34,474 bases of DNA, taken from the NCBI GenBank assembly GCA_900771345.1, contig CAAGNQ010000035.1, positions 1 to 34,474 of the forward strand, in the 5' to 3' direction. The stretch comes from Clostridia bacterium. GTDB taxonomy: Bacteria; Bacillota; Clostridia; Christensenellales; Borkfalkiaceae. The notes beneath the pieces are model-generated. The model was not told where the DNA came from. It saw only the letters and a list, made by a program, of their open reading frames with translations, and did not search any database. The position numbers and the translations under genes are program-made. Position 1 is the stretch's first letter, and every line of letters starts with the position of its first letter. This document shows positions 28,408-34,474 of the stretch, one piece after another.

Positions 28408-28998
28408 GTGAAAGATAAAAAGGCATGTTGCTTTATAGGACATAGAAAAATTCCCGATGATGCGAACATTGAAACAAAAGTAAGAGAAATAGTTGAAAGA
28501 CTGATATTAGAAGAGAATGTTAAAATTTTCAATTTCGGTAGCAGAAGTGCTTTTGATGATTTGTGTCATGAGATTGTAACTGAATTAAAAGAAAAGTATA
28601 GCGATATTGAAAGACGAGCTTATACTTGTAGAAGTGAATCTTGCACATTGGAAAGTGAAAGAGAGTATTGGGAAGAAATTTATTCTCACTTTGAAAAAAG
28701 GGAAGTTCATTTGCTTGGTGTGGAGAGCGAAGTAGAGCATAAAACAAAATACACCTCAGGCAGAGCTAGTTATGTTGAAAGAAATTATGCAATGATTGAT
28801 GATAGCGATTATTGTATATTCTATTATAATGAAGAATATCAACCACAAAGACGAAAAGAGTCAAGACGGTCAATAGGAACATATCAGCCGAATAGCGGGA
28901 CAAAAGTAGCTTATGAACATGCAATGCAAAAAAGCCGTGTCGGAGAAAAAACAGGAAAAACAAAAACTATAATCAACGTATACAGTAAAAATAATTAA
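28408..28998 (+). CDS. SLOG-family protein, GTG start
   Basis: A 196-residue SLOG-fold (YpsA/DUF1273-like) protein. Signature elements are CCFIGHRKIP (7-16), FNFGSRSAFDDLCHEIVTEL (the GSxxGFD nucleotide-binding region), AERN-like VERNYAMIDDSDYCIFYYN and SGTKVAYEHAM. SLOG proteins are thought to bind nucleotide-derived ligands and often accompany defence effectors. GTG 28408 is chosen because AGGAG lies 7 nt upstream and the protein then begins just before the first strand; the in-frame ATG at 28378 lies inside the terminator stem. It is separated from the structured RNA only by that terminator, and lies at the left end of the defence-like island. Confidence 0.8.
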   Translation: MKDKKACCFIGHRKIPDDANIETKVREIVERLILEENVKIFNFGSRSAFDDLCHEIVTELKEKYSDIERRAYTCRSESCTLESEREYWEEIYSHFEKREVHLLGVESEVEHKTKYTSGRASYVERNYAMIDDSDYCIFYYNEEYQPQRRKESRRSIGTYQPNSGTKVAYEHAMQKSRVGEKTGKTKTIINVYSKNN

Positions 28999-29014
28999 AA
29001 TTTGTGTAAAAGAG

Positions 29015-29048
29015 TGTCAACATGTCCCGACTTTTGGACATGTTGACA
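29015..29048. promoter_or_regulatory. 13-bp inverted repeat, operator or terminator
   Basis: TGTCAACATGTCC and its exact complement are separated by 8 nt and lie directly against the -35 box (29049-29054) of the WYL gene. The right side is T-rich, so it can end the SLOG transcript; the position also suits WYL autoregulation. Confidence 0.65.
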
Positions 29049-29077
29049 TTTACTTTATATAAAAAATGTGCTATAAT
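29049..29077 (+). promoter_or_regulatory. Promoter of the WYL regulator gene
   Basis: TTTACT (29049-29054) and TATAAT (29072-29077) with a 17-nt spacer; GAGGTGGAG precedes the ATG at 29116. Confidence 0.65.
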
Positions 29078-29115
29078 TATATTGGCGGAGCCTAATAAAT
29101 AACAAGAGGTGGAGT

Positions 29116-30099
29116 ATGATATCGCAAAATACTTCTAGAATAAAATTACTTAAAATATGGGAAATTTTATCGCAAGAAACAGACGAAGAACATCCTATTG
29201 ATTCTGCAGTTCTTATAGAAAAGCTTGAAGAAATGGGTATACCTTGCAATCGAAAGACTTTATATAACGATATTCAAGTTCTTCAAGACTGTGGTTATGA
29301 GGTAATGTGCGAACGCAAGAGATTTAACAAATACTACGTTTCGGATAGAAGTTTTGATTTGCCGGAGTTGCATATTTTGTTGGATGCAGTTCAAGCGGCA
29401 AGTTTTATTACGCCTAAAAAAACAAAAGAGTTTGTAGATAAATTGGCTGCGTTAGCAGGAAGTAGAAGTGGCGAAGTAATGAAAAGAAATATTGTTGCTT
29501 TCAATACTACTAAAAACACAAATGAGGCTATTTATTATACCGTCAATGAAATTGTGTGCGCTATCAATAAAGGGAAAAAGATAGAGTTTACGTATTTCGA
29601 TTATGACGCAAAACATAAAAAGGTTTACCGTAAAGATGGTGCAAAGTATAAAATGAATCCTTATGCTACGGTTTTCTCAAACGATAATTATTACCTATTG
29701 TGTTATAACGACAAACACAAGACGATAATGCATTTTAGAGTTGATAGAATTGACAATGTAAAAATGATAGAAGAAGAAATATTGCCTTTAACCAAAGAGC
29801 AGTCTTTTGATATAAAAAAACATAAAAAAGAAGTTTTTGGTATGTTTACGGGACAAGAGGAAAAAGTGTCGTTTGTTGTCGAAAAAAGTCTATTGGACGT
29901 GGTTTTTGATAGGTTTGGTAGCGATATAAGACTAATGGAAAACGATGAAAACCACTATACGTTTACTGCAGAGGTTCAAATGAGTCCCGTATTCATTGGT
30001 TGGTGTTGTGCTTTTGGTAGAAAACTGAAAATACTTGGACCTGAGCATGTAAAAGAAAAGATAAAGGAAAGATTAACTGAAACTATAGAATTATATTAG
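29116..30099 (+). CDS. WYL-domain transcriptional regulator
   Basis: A 327-residue regulator with an N-terminal winged helix (about 8-75; NRKTLYNDIQVLQDCGYEV is the recognition region), a WYL domain (about 145-235; INKGKKIEFTYFDYD, MNPYATVFSNDNYYLLCYN, HFRVDRIDNV) and a C-terminal WCX-like part (KVSFVVEKSLLDVVFDRF). WYL domains are thought to bind nucleic acid or nucleotide ligands, and such proteins often control CRISPR, BREX and other defence genes. It is preceded by a 13-bp inverted repeat and followed without a terminator by a small membrane gene and a nuclease gene. Confidence 0.9.
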   Translation: MISQNTSRIKLLKIWEILSQETDEEHPIDSAVLIEKLEEMGIPCNRKTLYNDIQVLQDCGYEVMCERKRFNKYYVSDRSFDLPELHILLDAVQAASFITPKKTKEFVDKLAALAGSRSGEVMKRNIVAFNTTKNTNEAIYYTVNEIVCAINKGKKIEFTYFDYDAKHKKVYRKDGAKYKMNPYATVFSNDNYYLLCYNDKHKTIMHFRVDRIDNVKMIEEEILPLTKEQSFDIKKHKKEVFGMFTGQEEKVSFVVEKSLLDVVFDRFGSDIRLMENDENHYTFTAEVQMSPVFIGWCCAFGRKLKILGPEHVKEKIKERLTETIELY

Positions 30100-30111
30100 G
30101 AGGATAAAATT

Positions 30112-30324
30112 ATAGAAATTTTAATTGCTGTATTGGAAGTTTTTTGGGCAATGTTTTGTGTTATTGGCAAAATGATTTGGGAACTTGCTCCTTCGATTTT
30201 AGAGATTCTCAAAATAAGAAGTTATTTTACGCCGGCAGGAATAATTGCTCTTCAAATAGGTGTACCGACGTTTGTTATTACTGCAAGTATTTTCTTGTTG
30301 AAGAAAGCAGTTTTCAATAGATAA
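30112..30324 (+). CDS. Small membrane protein, probable AUA (or AUU) start
   Basis: A 70-residue protein with two hydrophobic helices: the N-terminal third (EILIAVLEVFWAMFCVIG) and IIALQIGVPTFVITASIFLL near the end. No family recognised. AGGAGG (30098-30103) lies 8 nt before an in-frame ATA (30112) and 5 nt before ATT (30109), while the first usual start, TTG 30133, is 29 nt away. Starting at ATA completes the first helix. It follows the WYL gene by 12 nt and precedes the nuclease gene, so the three probably form one operon. Confidence 0.6.
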   Translation: MEILIAVLEVFWAMFCVIGKMIWELAPSILEILKIRSYFTPAGIIALQIGVPTFVITASIFLLKKAVFNR

Positions 30325-30339
30325 TAAAGGATAATGATT

Positions 30340-31002
30340 ATGGGTGTAACAAAAACTGATTTTATGAGAGGGATGCAATGTCCTAAAATGTTGTGGTTGG
30401 ATAGGCATAAACCCGAAGAAAAGATTATACCACCGGAAGTGCAAGAACGTTTAGATAAAGGAAATGAATTTGGCGATAGCGCTATGAGTTTGTTTGGGGA
30501 ATATGTTGAAACAACAACATATAAGCCTGACGGAAAACTTAATTATACTGCCATGATAGAAAAAACGAGAGAATGTATTGCAGATGGAATATTGAATATA
30601 TGTGAAGCTGCTTTTACTTACTACAACAACTACTGTGCAGTAGATATTTTAAGAAAAGTAGATAATGGTTATGAAATATATGAAGTAAAGGATGCTCCGG
30701 AGGTAAAAGTTCAATTTGTAAAAGATATTGGTTTCCAACGTTGGATTTTACAAAAATGTGGATTAAAAATAGTTGCTTGTTATGTTGTTTATCACGGAGA
30801 CGATGAAAGTAATCCGTTTGTTGTAGAAGATGTAACAGCAGAAGCAAAATCATATTCATATGAAGTGGACGATAATATTTGGCGACTTGGAAAAATAAAG
30901 AAACAAGATGATGAGCCAAATATTTCTATGGGAGAGCATTGTAACTGTCCGTATGAGTGTTGGTATATGGATTACTGTTTAAAAATTAAGGATAAAATAT
31001 AA
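30340..31002 (+). CDS. Cas4/DUF2779-like PD-(D/E)XK nuclease with Fe-S cysteines
   Basis: A 220-residue protein resembling the N-terminal part of DUF2779 proteins and Cas4/RecB-family nucleases. It opens VTKTDFMRGMQCPKMLWLDR, followed by LDKGNEFGDSAM. The catalytic set is Asp102 (AVDIL), Glu115 and Lys117 (YEVKD), with Gln133 in FQRW. Cys14 plus Cys201, Cys203, Cys207 and Cys213 (HCNCPYECWYMDYC) suit a Fe-S cluster. The long C-terminal part of DUF2779 proteins is absent. ATG 30340 is chosen over 30334 for its 9-nt distance from AAAGG. It is probably a DNA nuclease of the WYL operon. Confidence 0.75.
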   Translation: MGVTKTDFMRGMQCPKMLWLDRHKPEEKIIPPEVQERLDKGNEFGDSAMSLFGEYVETTTYKPDGKLNYTAMIEKTRECIADGILNICEAAFTYYNNYCAVDILRKVDNGYEIYEVKDAPEVKVQFVKDIGFQRWILQKCGLKIVACYVVYHGDDESNPFVVEDVTAEAKSYSYEVDDNIWRLGKIKKQDDEPNISMGEHCNCPYECWYMDYCLKIKDKI

Positions 31003-31032
31003 AACAAAAGTGTGATATAAATAACTTTTTTC

Positions 31033-31061
31033 TTGAAAAAAATATCTTAACGTGTTATAAT
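31033..31061 (+). promoter_or_regulatory. Promoter of the XRE-DUF262 operon
   Basis: TTGAAA (31033-31038) and TATAAT (31056-31061), spacer 17 nt; the transcript would start near 31068. Confidence 0.8.
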
Positions 31062-31092
31062 AAATACAACTAAATTAGTAGAGGTTTTGATT

Positions 31093-31299
31093 ATGGCAGT
31101 AAGTTATAAAAAACTATGGAAATTACTAATAGATAAGGGCTTAAAGAAAAAAGATTTAATAGAAATGGCAGATATCAGCAAGTATACTATTGTTAGGCTT
31201 AATAGAGGTGATAATATTTCAACTGAAACGGTTGCAAAGATTTGTAAAGCCTTAAACTGTGGATTTGATGATATTATGGAAATTGTCGAAGGAGAGTAA
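31093..31299 (+). CDS. XRE-type (Cro/CI-like) DNA-binding protein
   Basis: A 68-residue single-domain helix-turn-helix protein: KLWKLLIDKGLKKKDLIEMA, then SKYTIVRLNRGDNISTETVA, then KICKALNCGFDDIMEIV. This is the short HTH_26-like type. It starts at ATG 31093, 8 nt after GAGG, rather than two codons earlier. It heads an operon with a membrane-anchored unknown protein (2 nt gap) and a DUF262 protein, so it probably controls that unit. Confidence 0.88.
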   Translation: MAVSYKKLWKLLIDKGLKKKDLIEMADISKYTIVRLNRGDNISTETVAKICKALNCGFDDIMEIVEGE

Positions 31300-31301
31300 T
31301 A

Positions 31302-32276
31302 ATGGCAAGAATAAATATACCGGAGTATGATATTTATTACGATGAGGAAACAGGGCTTGTGCATAGAAAAGACGATACCATATGCTCAAATATACCTAAG
31401 GGTACATTTCCATTTAAGGGGAAATTGTATACATACGGGACAAAGGTAAAAATGAGTGCCGGTTATATTGCTGAGTTTAAGCAAGATACAGAAGAAAAAA
31501 AGACATCATCAGGTTATACTATAAAAATGAGTGAAACAAAAGAGTATTTTGATGGTAGAAAATTTGAGTTAGATGAAATTTTTGCAGAAGTAGGCGGAAA
31601 AAGGAAAAGTTATAATTCTTATGGCTATCATTTTGATAATGATATAGAAGAAATAGTTGAACCTAAATATTTCACTATTCAACCTAACAATGTTACAAAA
31701 GAAACTCCGCCCGAACTAAATGGATATAAAACGGTTGTGTATGAAGATAAAACCAATCCTTCTAGGAATAGATATCAAGATATGTTGCGTCGATGCGATG
31801 TTGATATTAATGGTGAAGTATTATCGTGGTTCGCTCCAAATACGTTCGGTTATGGTAAGCATATTTATACTATTGGAACAAAAGTTTTAATGAAGTATAG
31901 AGACCACATATGGAAGAAAAATCATTATTTTGTAGCTACATTTAATGGATATGATTTTGTGGTGGATGGTTATCCGACGACGCATAATAATATAAGCGCA
32001 AAGAAATTTCAAAAATCACAAGGCGGAGATAGGCTTGCTTATAAGATTTTATTAATAGTAGAGCCTCATTATTATCGTCCTGAAGGAAGAAAGGTGACTG
32101 CGTGGGATAGATTTAAAAGTGGAGGCGGCTCAGCTCCTGTAGATACCTTTCATGGGACATTGCTATACATAGCAATTATGGTAGTTGGAACTATATTTAA
32201 GGCTCGTTGGATGATATGGATATTTTCTACAATTATTTATTTCTTGTGGAAATATGGATACACAAACAAAAAGTAA
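31302..32276 (+). CDS. Unknown 324-aa protein with C-terminal membrane anchor
   Basis: No family recognised. The cytoplasmic part has two loosely similar halves: YTYGTKVKMSAGYIAEF (about 43-59) and YTIGTKVLMKYRDHIW (about 190-205), each preceded by a short charged strand region. The C-terminus (about 285-320) has two hydrophobic stretches, LLYIAIMVVGTIF and WMIWIFSTIIYFLW, so it is probably membrane-anchored. AAGGAG overlaps the end of the XRE gene, and the DUF262 gene follows after 28 nt. An effector or sensor role is possible from position, but nothing in the sequence shows it. Confidence 0.7.
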   Translation: MARINIPEYDIYYDEETGLVHRKDDTICSNIPKGTFPFKGKLYTYGTKVKMSAGYIAEFKQDTEEKKTSSGYTIKMSETKEYFDGRKFELDEIFAEVGGKRKSYNSYGYHFDNDIEEIVEPKYFTIQPNNVTKETPPELNGYKTVVYEDKTNPSRNRYQDMLRRCDVDINGEVLSWFAPNTFGYGKHIYTIGTKVLMKYRDHIWKKNHYFVATFNGYDFVVDGYPTTHNNISAKKFQKSQGGDRLAYKILLIVEPHYYRPEGRKVTAWDRFKSGGGSAPVDTFHGTLLYIAIMVVGTIFKARWMIWIFSTIIYFLWKYGYTNKK

Positions 32277-32304
32277 ATGTGGGAAATAATGGAGGATAAA
32301 GAAT

Positions 32305-34128
32305 ATGCAAATTGAGAAATATAGAACAAATTCGTTGTCAGTTAATGCTTTGTTAGGACTTATTGCTTCTAATGATATTGCGATACCTGAAATTCAAAGA
32401 CCATTTGTTTGGAAAAATAAACAAGTAAGAGATTTGTTGGATTCGTTGTACAAAGGCTATCCTACCGGTTACATAATTTTATGGAAGAATCCGTCCGTAA
32501 AATTAAAAGATGGAACAGTTTCTGCCGGAAAGAAAATACTTATTGACGGTCAACAACGTATTACTGCGTTAATGACATCTATAGCCGGTATATCAGTAAT
32601 TAATAGTGATTATAAAAAGACAAGAGTAAAAATTGCTTTTGACCCTTTTGCTGCGCTTTCAGATGATAAAGATGCTGAAATTTTTGCGGTTCAAGACCAA
32701 AGTCACTTAAGGGGCAAAAGATGGATTCCCGATGTCGCAGAAGTTTTTAAGACGGGGTTCTCTACGTTTAAGTTTATAAATCAATATTGTGCAGATAATC
32801 CGGAAATGGATGCAGAAGCCTTAAACAACATATTGATTAATTTGCAATACATAGGTAATAGACAAATTGGCGTTATTGAGCTTGAAGAACATCTTGATAT
32901 TGACCTTGTTACTGATATATTTATTCGCATAAACTCAAAAGGGACCGCCTTAAGTCAAGGCGACTTCGTTATGTCAAAAATTGCTGCGGATGAAAAATAT
33001 GGCGGTAATATGTTGCGTAAAGCTATAGATTATTTCAGTCATCTTGCCGTTGAACCTTCGTTTTTTGATTTCTTAAAAGAACATGATGAAGAATTTGTTA
33101 CAAGTCCTTATTTTAATAAAGTTGCTTGGCTTAAAGACGATAAGGAGAATGTTTTTGACCCTGACTGTGACGACATAATTCGTATAGCATTCATGCACAA
33201 ATTTGGTAGAGCCAAACTTGCTGACCTTGTTAGTTTGTTATCGGGCAGAAACTTTGAAACAAGAGAATTTAATGAAGATATCATTGAAAACACATATAAA
33301 TCATTAAAGGAAGGGGTAGAGAACGTTATAAACGAGCACAACTTCACTCAATTTATGATAGCGATTAAGAGTGCCGGATTTATTTCTCCTAAAATGATTA
33401 CTTCTAATATGGCGTTGGATTTTGCATATACGTTATATCTTATTTTGAAAGAAACTCAAGAGGTTGGTGTTTCTGAAATAAAGAGAGTTGTTCAAAAATG
33501 GTATGCATTATCTGTTTTAACAGGAAGATACAGTTCTTCTCCCGAAACGGCATTTGCTAAGGATTTAAGACTTATAAAAGAAAATGGGGTTGTAAAAACA
33601 CTGAAAGATATTGAAGATGCGACTCTTTCTGAAAACTTTTGGAATGTTGCTGTTGTTCAAGATTTGTGCTTTACATCAACTAATAATCCTACTTATTTGG
33701 TTTACTTGGCTGCGCAAGTGGCAAACAACGATATGTCAATGCTTTCTACTAACGTTACGGTTAGAGAATTAATTACTTTGGGTGGCGATATTCACCATAT
33801 TTTCCCTAAAGAATACTTAAAAGGTTTTGGTCTTGAAAAGAATAAATATAATCAAGAAGGAAACTATGTATATCTTGATAGACCGGTTAATATTTCCATT
33901 GGCAAAAAAGCGCCTAATGAATATTTTGCAATGGCAGTTAAGCAATGCGAAACTAAAGATATTAAATGTGGTGCAATAACTGATTTGGAACAGTTGAAAG
34001 AAAATCTTGCAATGAACTGTATTCCTTTCTCGGTTGTAGATATGACTTATGAAAATTATGAAGAGTTCCTTGCTGAACGTCGCAAAATGATGGCAGAAAA
34101 GATTAAGAATTATTACTGTGGGTTATAA
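32305..34128 (+). CDS. DUF262-HNH protein (GmrSD/SspE-like)
   Basis: A 607-residue protein with an N-terminal DUF262 domain (IPEIQRPFVW at 27-36, DSLYKGYPTGYIILW, ILIDGQQRITAL at 78-89), which uses nucleotide hydrolysis in GmrS-type proteins. A C-terminal DUF1524/HNH-like nuclease motif follows (IHHIFPKEYL at about 496-505, then NYVYLDRPVNISIG). Single-chain DUF262-DUF1524 proteins are type IV restriction enzymes against modified DNA or partners in phosphorothioate systems. It is the third gene of the XRE operon and is followed by hsdM. GGAGG precedes the ATG. Restriction function is inferred from family. Confidence 0.88.
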   Translation: MQIEKYRTNSLSVNALLGLIASNDIAIPEIQRPFVWKNKQVRDLLDSLYKGYPTGYIILWKNPSVKLKDGTVSAGKKILIDGQQRITALMTSIAGISVINSDYKKTRVKIAFDPFAALSDDKDAEIFAVQDQSHLRGKRWIPDVAEVFKTGFSTFKFINQYCADNPEMDAEALNNILINLQYIGNRQIGVIELEEHLDIDLVTDIFIRINSKGTALSQGDFVMSKIAADEKYGGNMLRKAIDYFSHLAVEPSFFDFLKEHDEEFVTSPYFNKVAWLKDDKENVFDPDCDDIIRIAFMHKFGRAKLADLVSLLSGRNFETREFNEDIIENTYKSLKEGVENVINEHNFTQFMIAIKSAGFISPKMITSNMALDFAYTLYLILKETQEVGVSEIKRVVQKWYALSVLTGRYSSSPETAFAKDLRLIKENGVVKTLKDIEDATLSENFWNVAVVQDLCFTSTNNPTYLVYLAAQVANNDMSMLSTNVTVRELITLGGDIHHIFPKEYLKGFGLEKNKYNQEGNYVYLDRPVNISIGKKAPNEYFAMAVKQCETKDIKCGAITDLEQLKENLAMNCIPFSVVDMTYENYEEFLAERRKMMAEKIKNYYCGL

Positions 34129-34168
34129 AGATATAATACGTGCAGATATACAATAAATTTTTTTAGAA

Positions 34169-34195
34169 AAACACTTCTTATAGTTTAAACTATCA
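34169..34195. other. Palindromic hairpin upstream of hsdM
   Basis: ATAGTTTAAACTAT with flanking CTTC/GAAG forms a hairpin about 20 nt before the hsdM ribosome site. No terminator U-tract follows, so it may be an operator or translation-control element. Confidence 0.4.
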
Positions 34196-34216
34196 GGAAG
34201 AAAAAAGGAGATAAAA

Positions 34217-34474
34217 ATGGCAAATATTGATGAAAAGGTATTATGGGGAGCAGCAGTAAAATTAAGAGATAAATGTGACCCTGCAGATTATAAAAACGTA
34301 GTTTTAGGTTTGGTTTTTCTTAAATACGTTAGCGATAAGTATTTAGCAAAATACAATGAATTAAAAACTTTCAATGACGGAAGAGAAGATGATGCCGATT
34401 ATTACATTGAAGACCACGTGTTTATTGTGCCCAAAGAAGCATTGTGGCCTTATATTGCATCTTTTTCTAAAGAT
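34217..34474 (+). CDS. hsdM: Type I restriction-modification methyltransferase subunit, partial
   Basis: The first 86 codons of an HsdM N6-adenine methyltransferase; the window ends inside it. The N-terminus MANIDEKVLWGAAVKLRDK followed by YKNVVLGLVFLKYVSDKY is the characteristic helical N-terminal domain of the family, which contacts HsdS. Continuing residues (YIEDHVFIVPKEALWPYI) fit. The catalytic GxG and NPPF motifs lie beyond the edge. AAGGAG precedes the ATG. hsdS and hsdR are expected downstream; with the DUF262 gene this would be a mixed restriction locus. Confidence 0.92.
   Translation, partial: MANIDEKVLWGAAVKLRDKCDPADYKNVVLGLVFLKYVSDKYLAKYNELKTFNDGREDDADYYIEDHVFIVPKEALWPYIASFSKD

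Noticed and set aside
24840..34474. CRISPR array in the right accessory region
   Set aside because: Cas4-like and WYL genes prompted a check, but no regularly spaced repeats of 24-40 bp are present.

Overview
The window looks like a chromosomal segment of an anaerobic, low-GC Gram-positive bacterium of the Clostridia type. The evidence is AT-rich DNA, strong Shine-Dalgarno sites, TTGACA/TATAAT promoters with 17-nt spacers, tRNA genes with encoded CCA ends, pyruvate formate-lyase with its activase, an oxygen-sensitive class III ribonucleotide reductase, and a flavodiiron protein. I cannot name the genus.

Left accessory region (1-6530). A MobV-type relaxase, apparently started at AUA, is followed by a decayed small gene. 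Next is a perfect 44-bp palindrome beside a promoter that drives a two-gene unit (53-aa protein plus an ADP-ribosyltransferase-like protein), then a convergent DUF4238 gene. A tight operon follows, encoding a ComF-like phosphoribosyltransferase, a DprA/SLOG-like protein and a HAD-family protein. The region ends in three tRNA-tail-plus-terminator repeats (6173-6515), plausible scars of integration at a tRNA gene.

Core region (6700-24800). serS is divergent from a DeoR-type regulator followed by cysE-cysS-alaS; the AlaRS is short. A tRNA-Arg(ACG) locus with partial, folded-back tRNA copies follows. Then comes a minus-strand operon, pflB-pflA-membrane protein-flavodiiron protein, preceded by a ZTP (pfl) riboswitch with its own terminator. 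A Bro-N/Fic protein, a zinc-ribbon membrane protein divergent from an XRE repressor with a clear operator, tRNA-Ser(GGA), a small membrane protein, nrdD with a fused glutaredoxin-like domain, and trxB follow. A lone MazF-type gene closes this part.

Right accessory region (24840-34474). A tRNA-Arg(CCT) locus again carries two truncated tRNA copies. It is followed by a frame-split metallophosphoesterase and three unknown genes, two of them paralogous. Next is a strong promoter making a structured RNA (28121 onward) with a terminator just before a SLOG-family gene. A defence-like island comes next: WYL regulator, small membrane protein, Cas4/DUF2779-like nuclease, XRE protein, unknown membrane-anchored protein, DUF262-HNH protein, and the start of a type I methyltransferase (hsdM) cut by the window edge.

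Best candidates for undescribed biology are the PRTase-DprA-HAD operon, the structured RNA with attenuator-like terminator upstream of the SLOG gene, and the recurring folded-back tRNA fragments.
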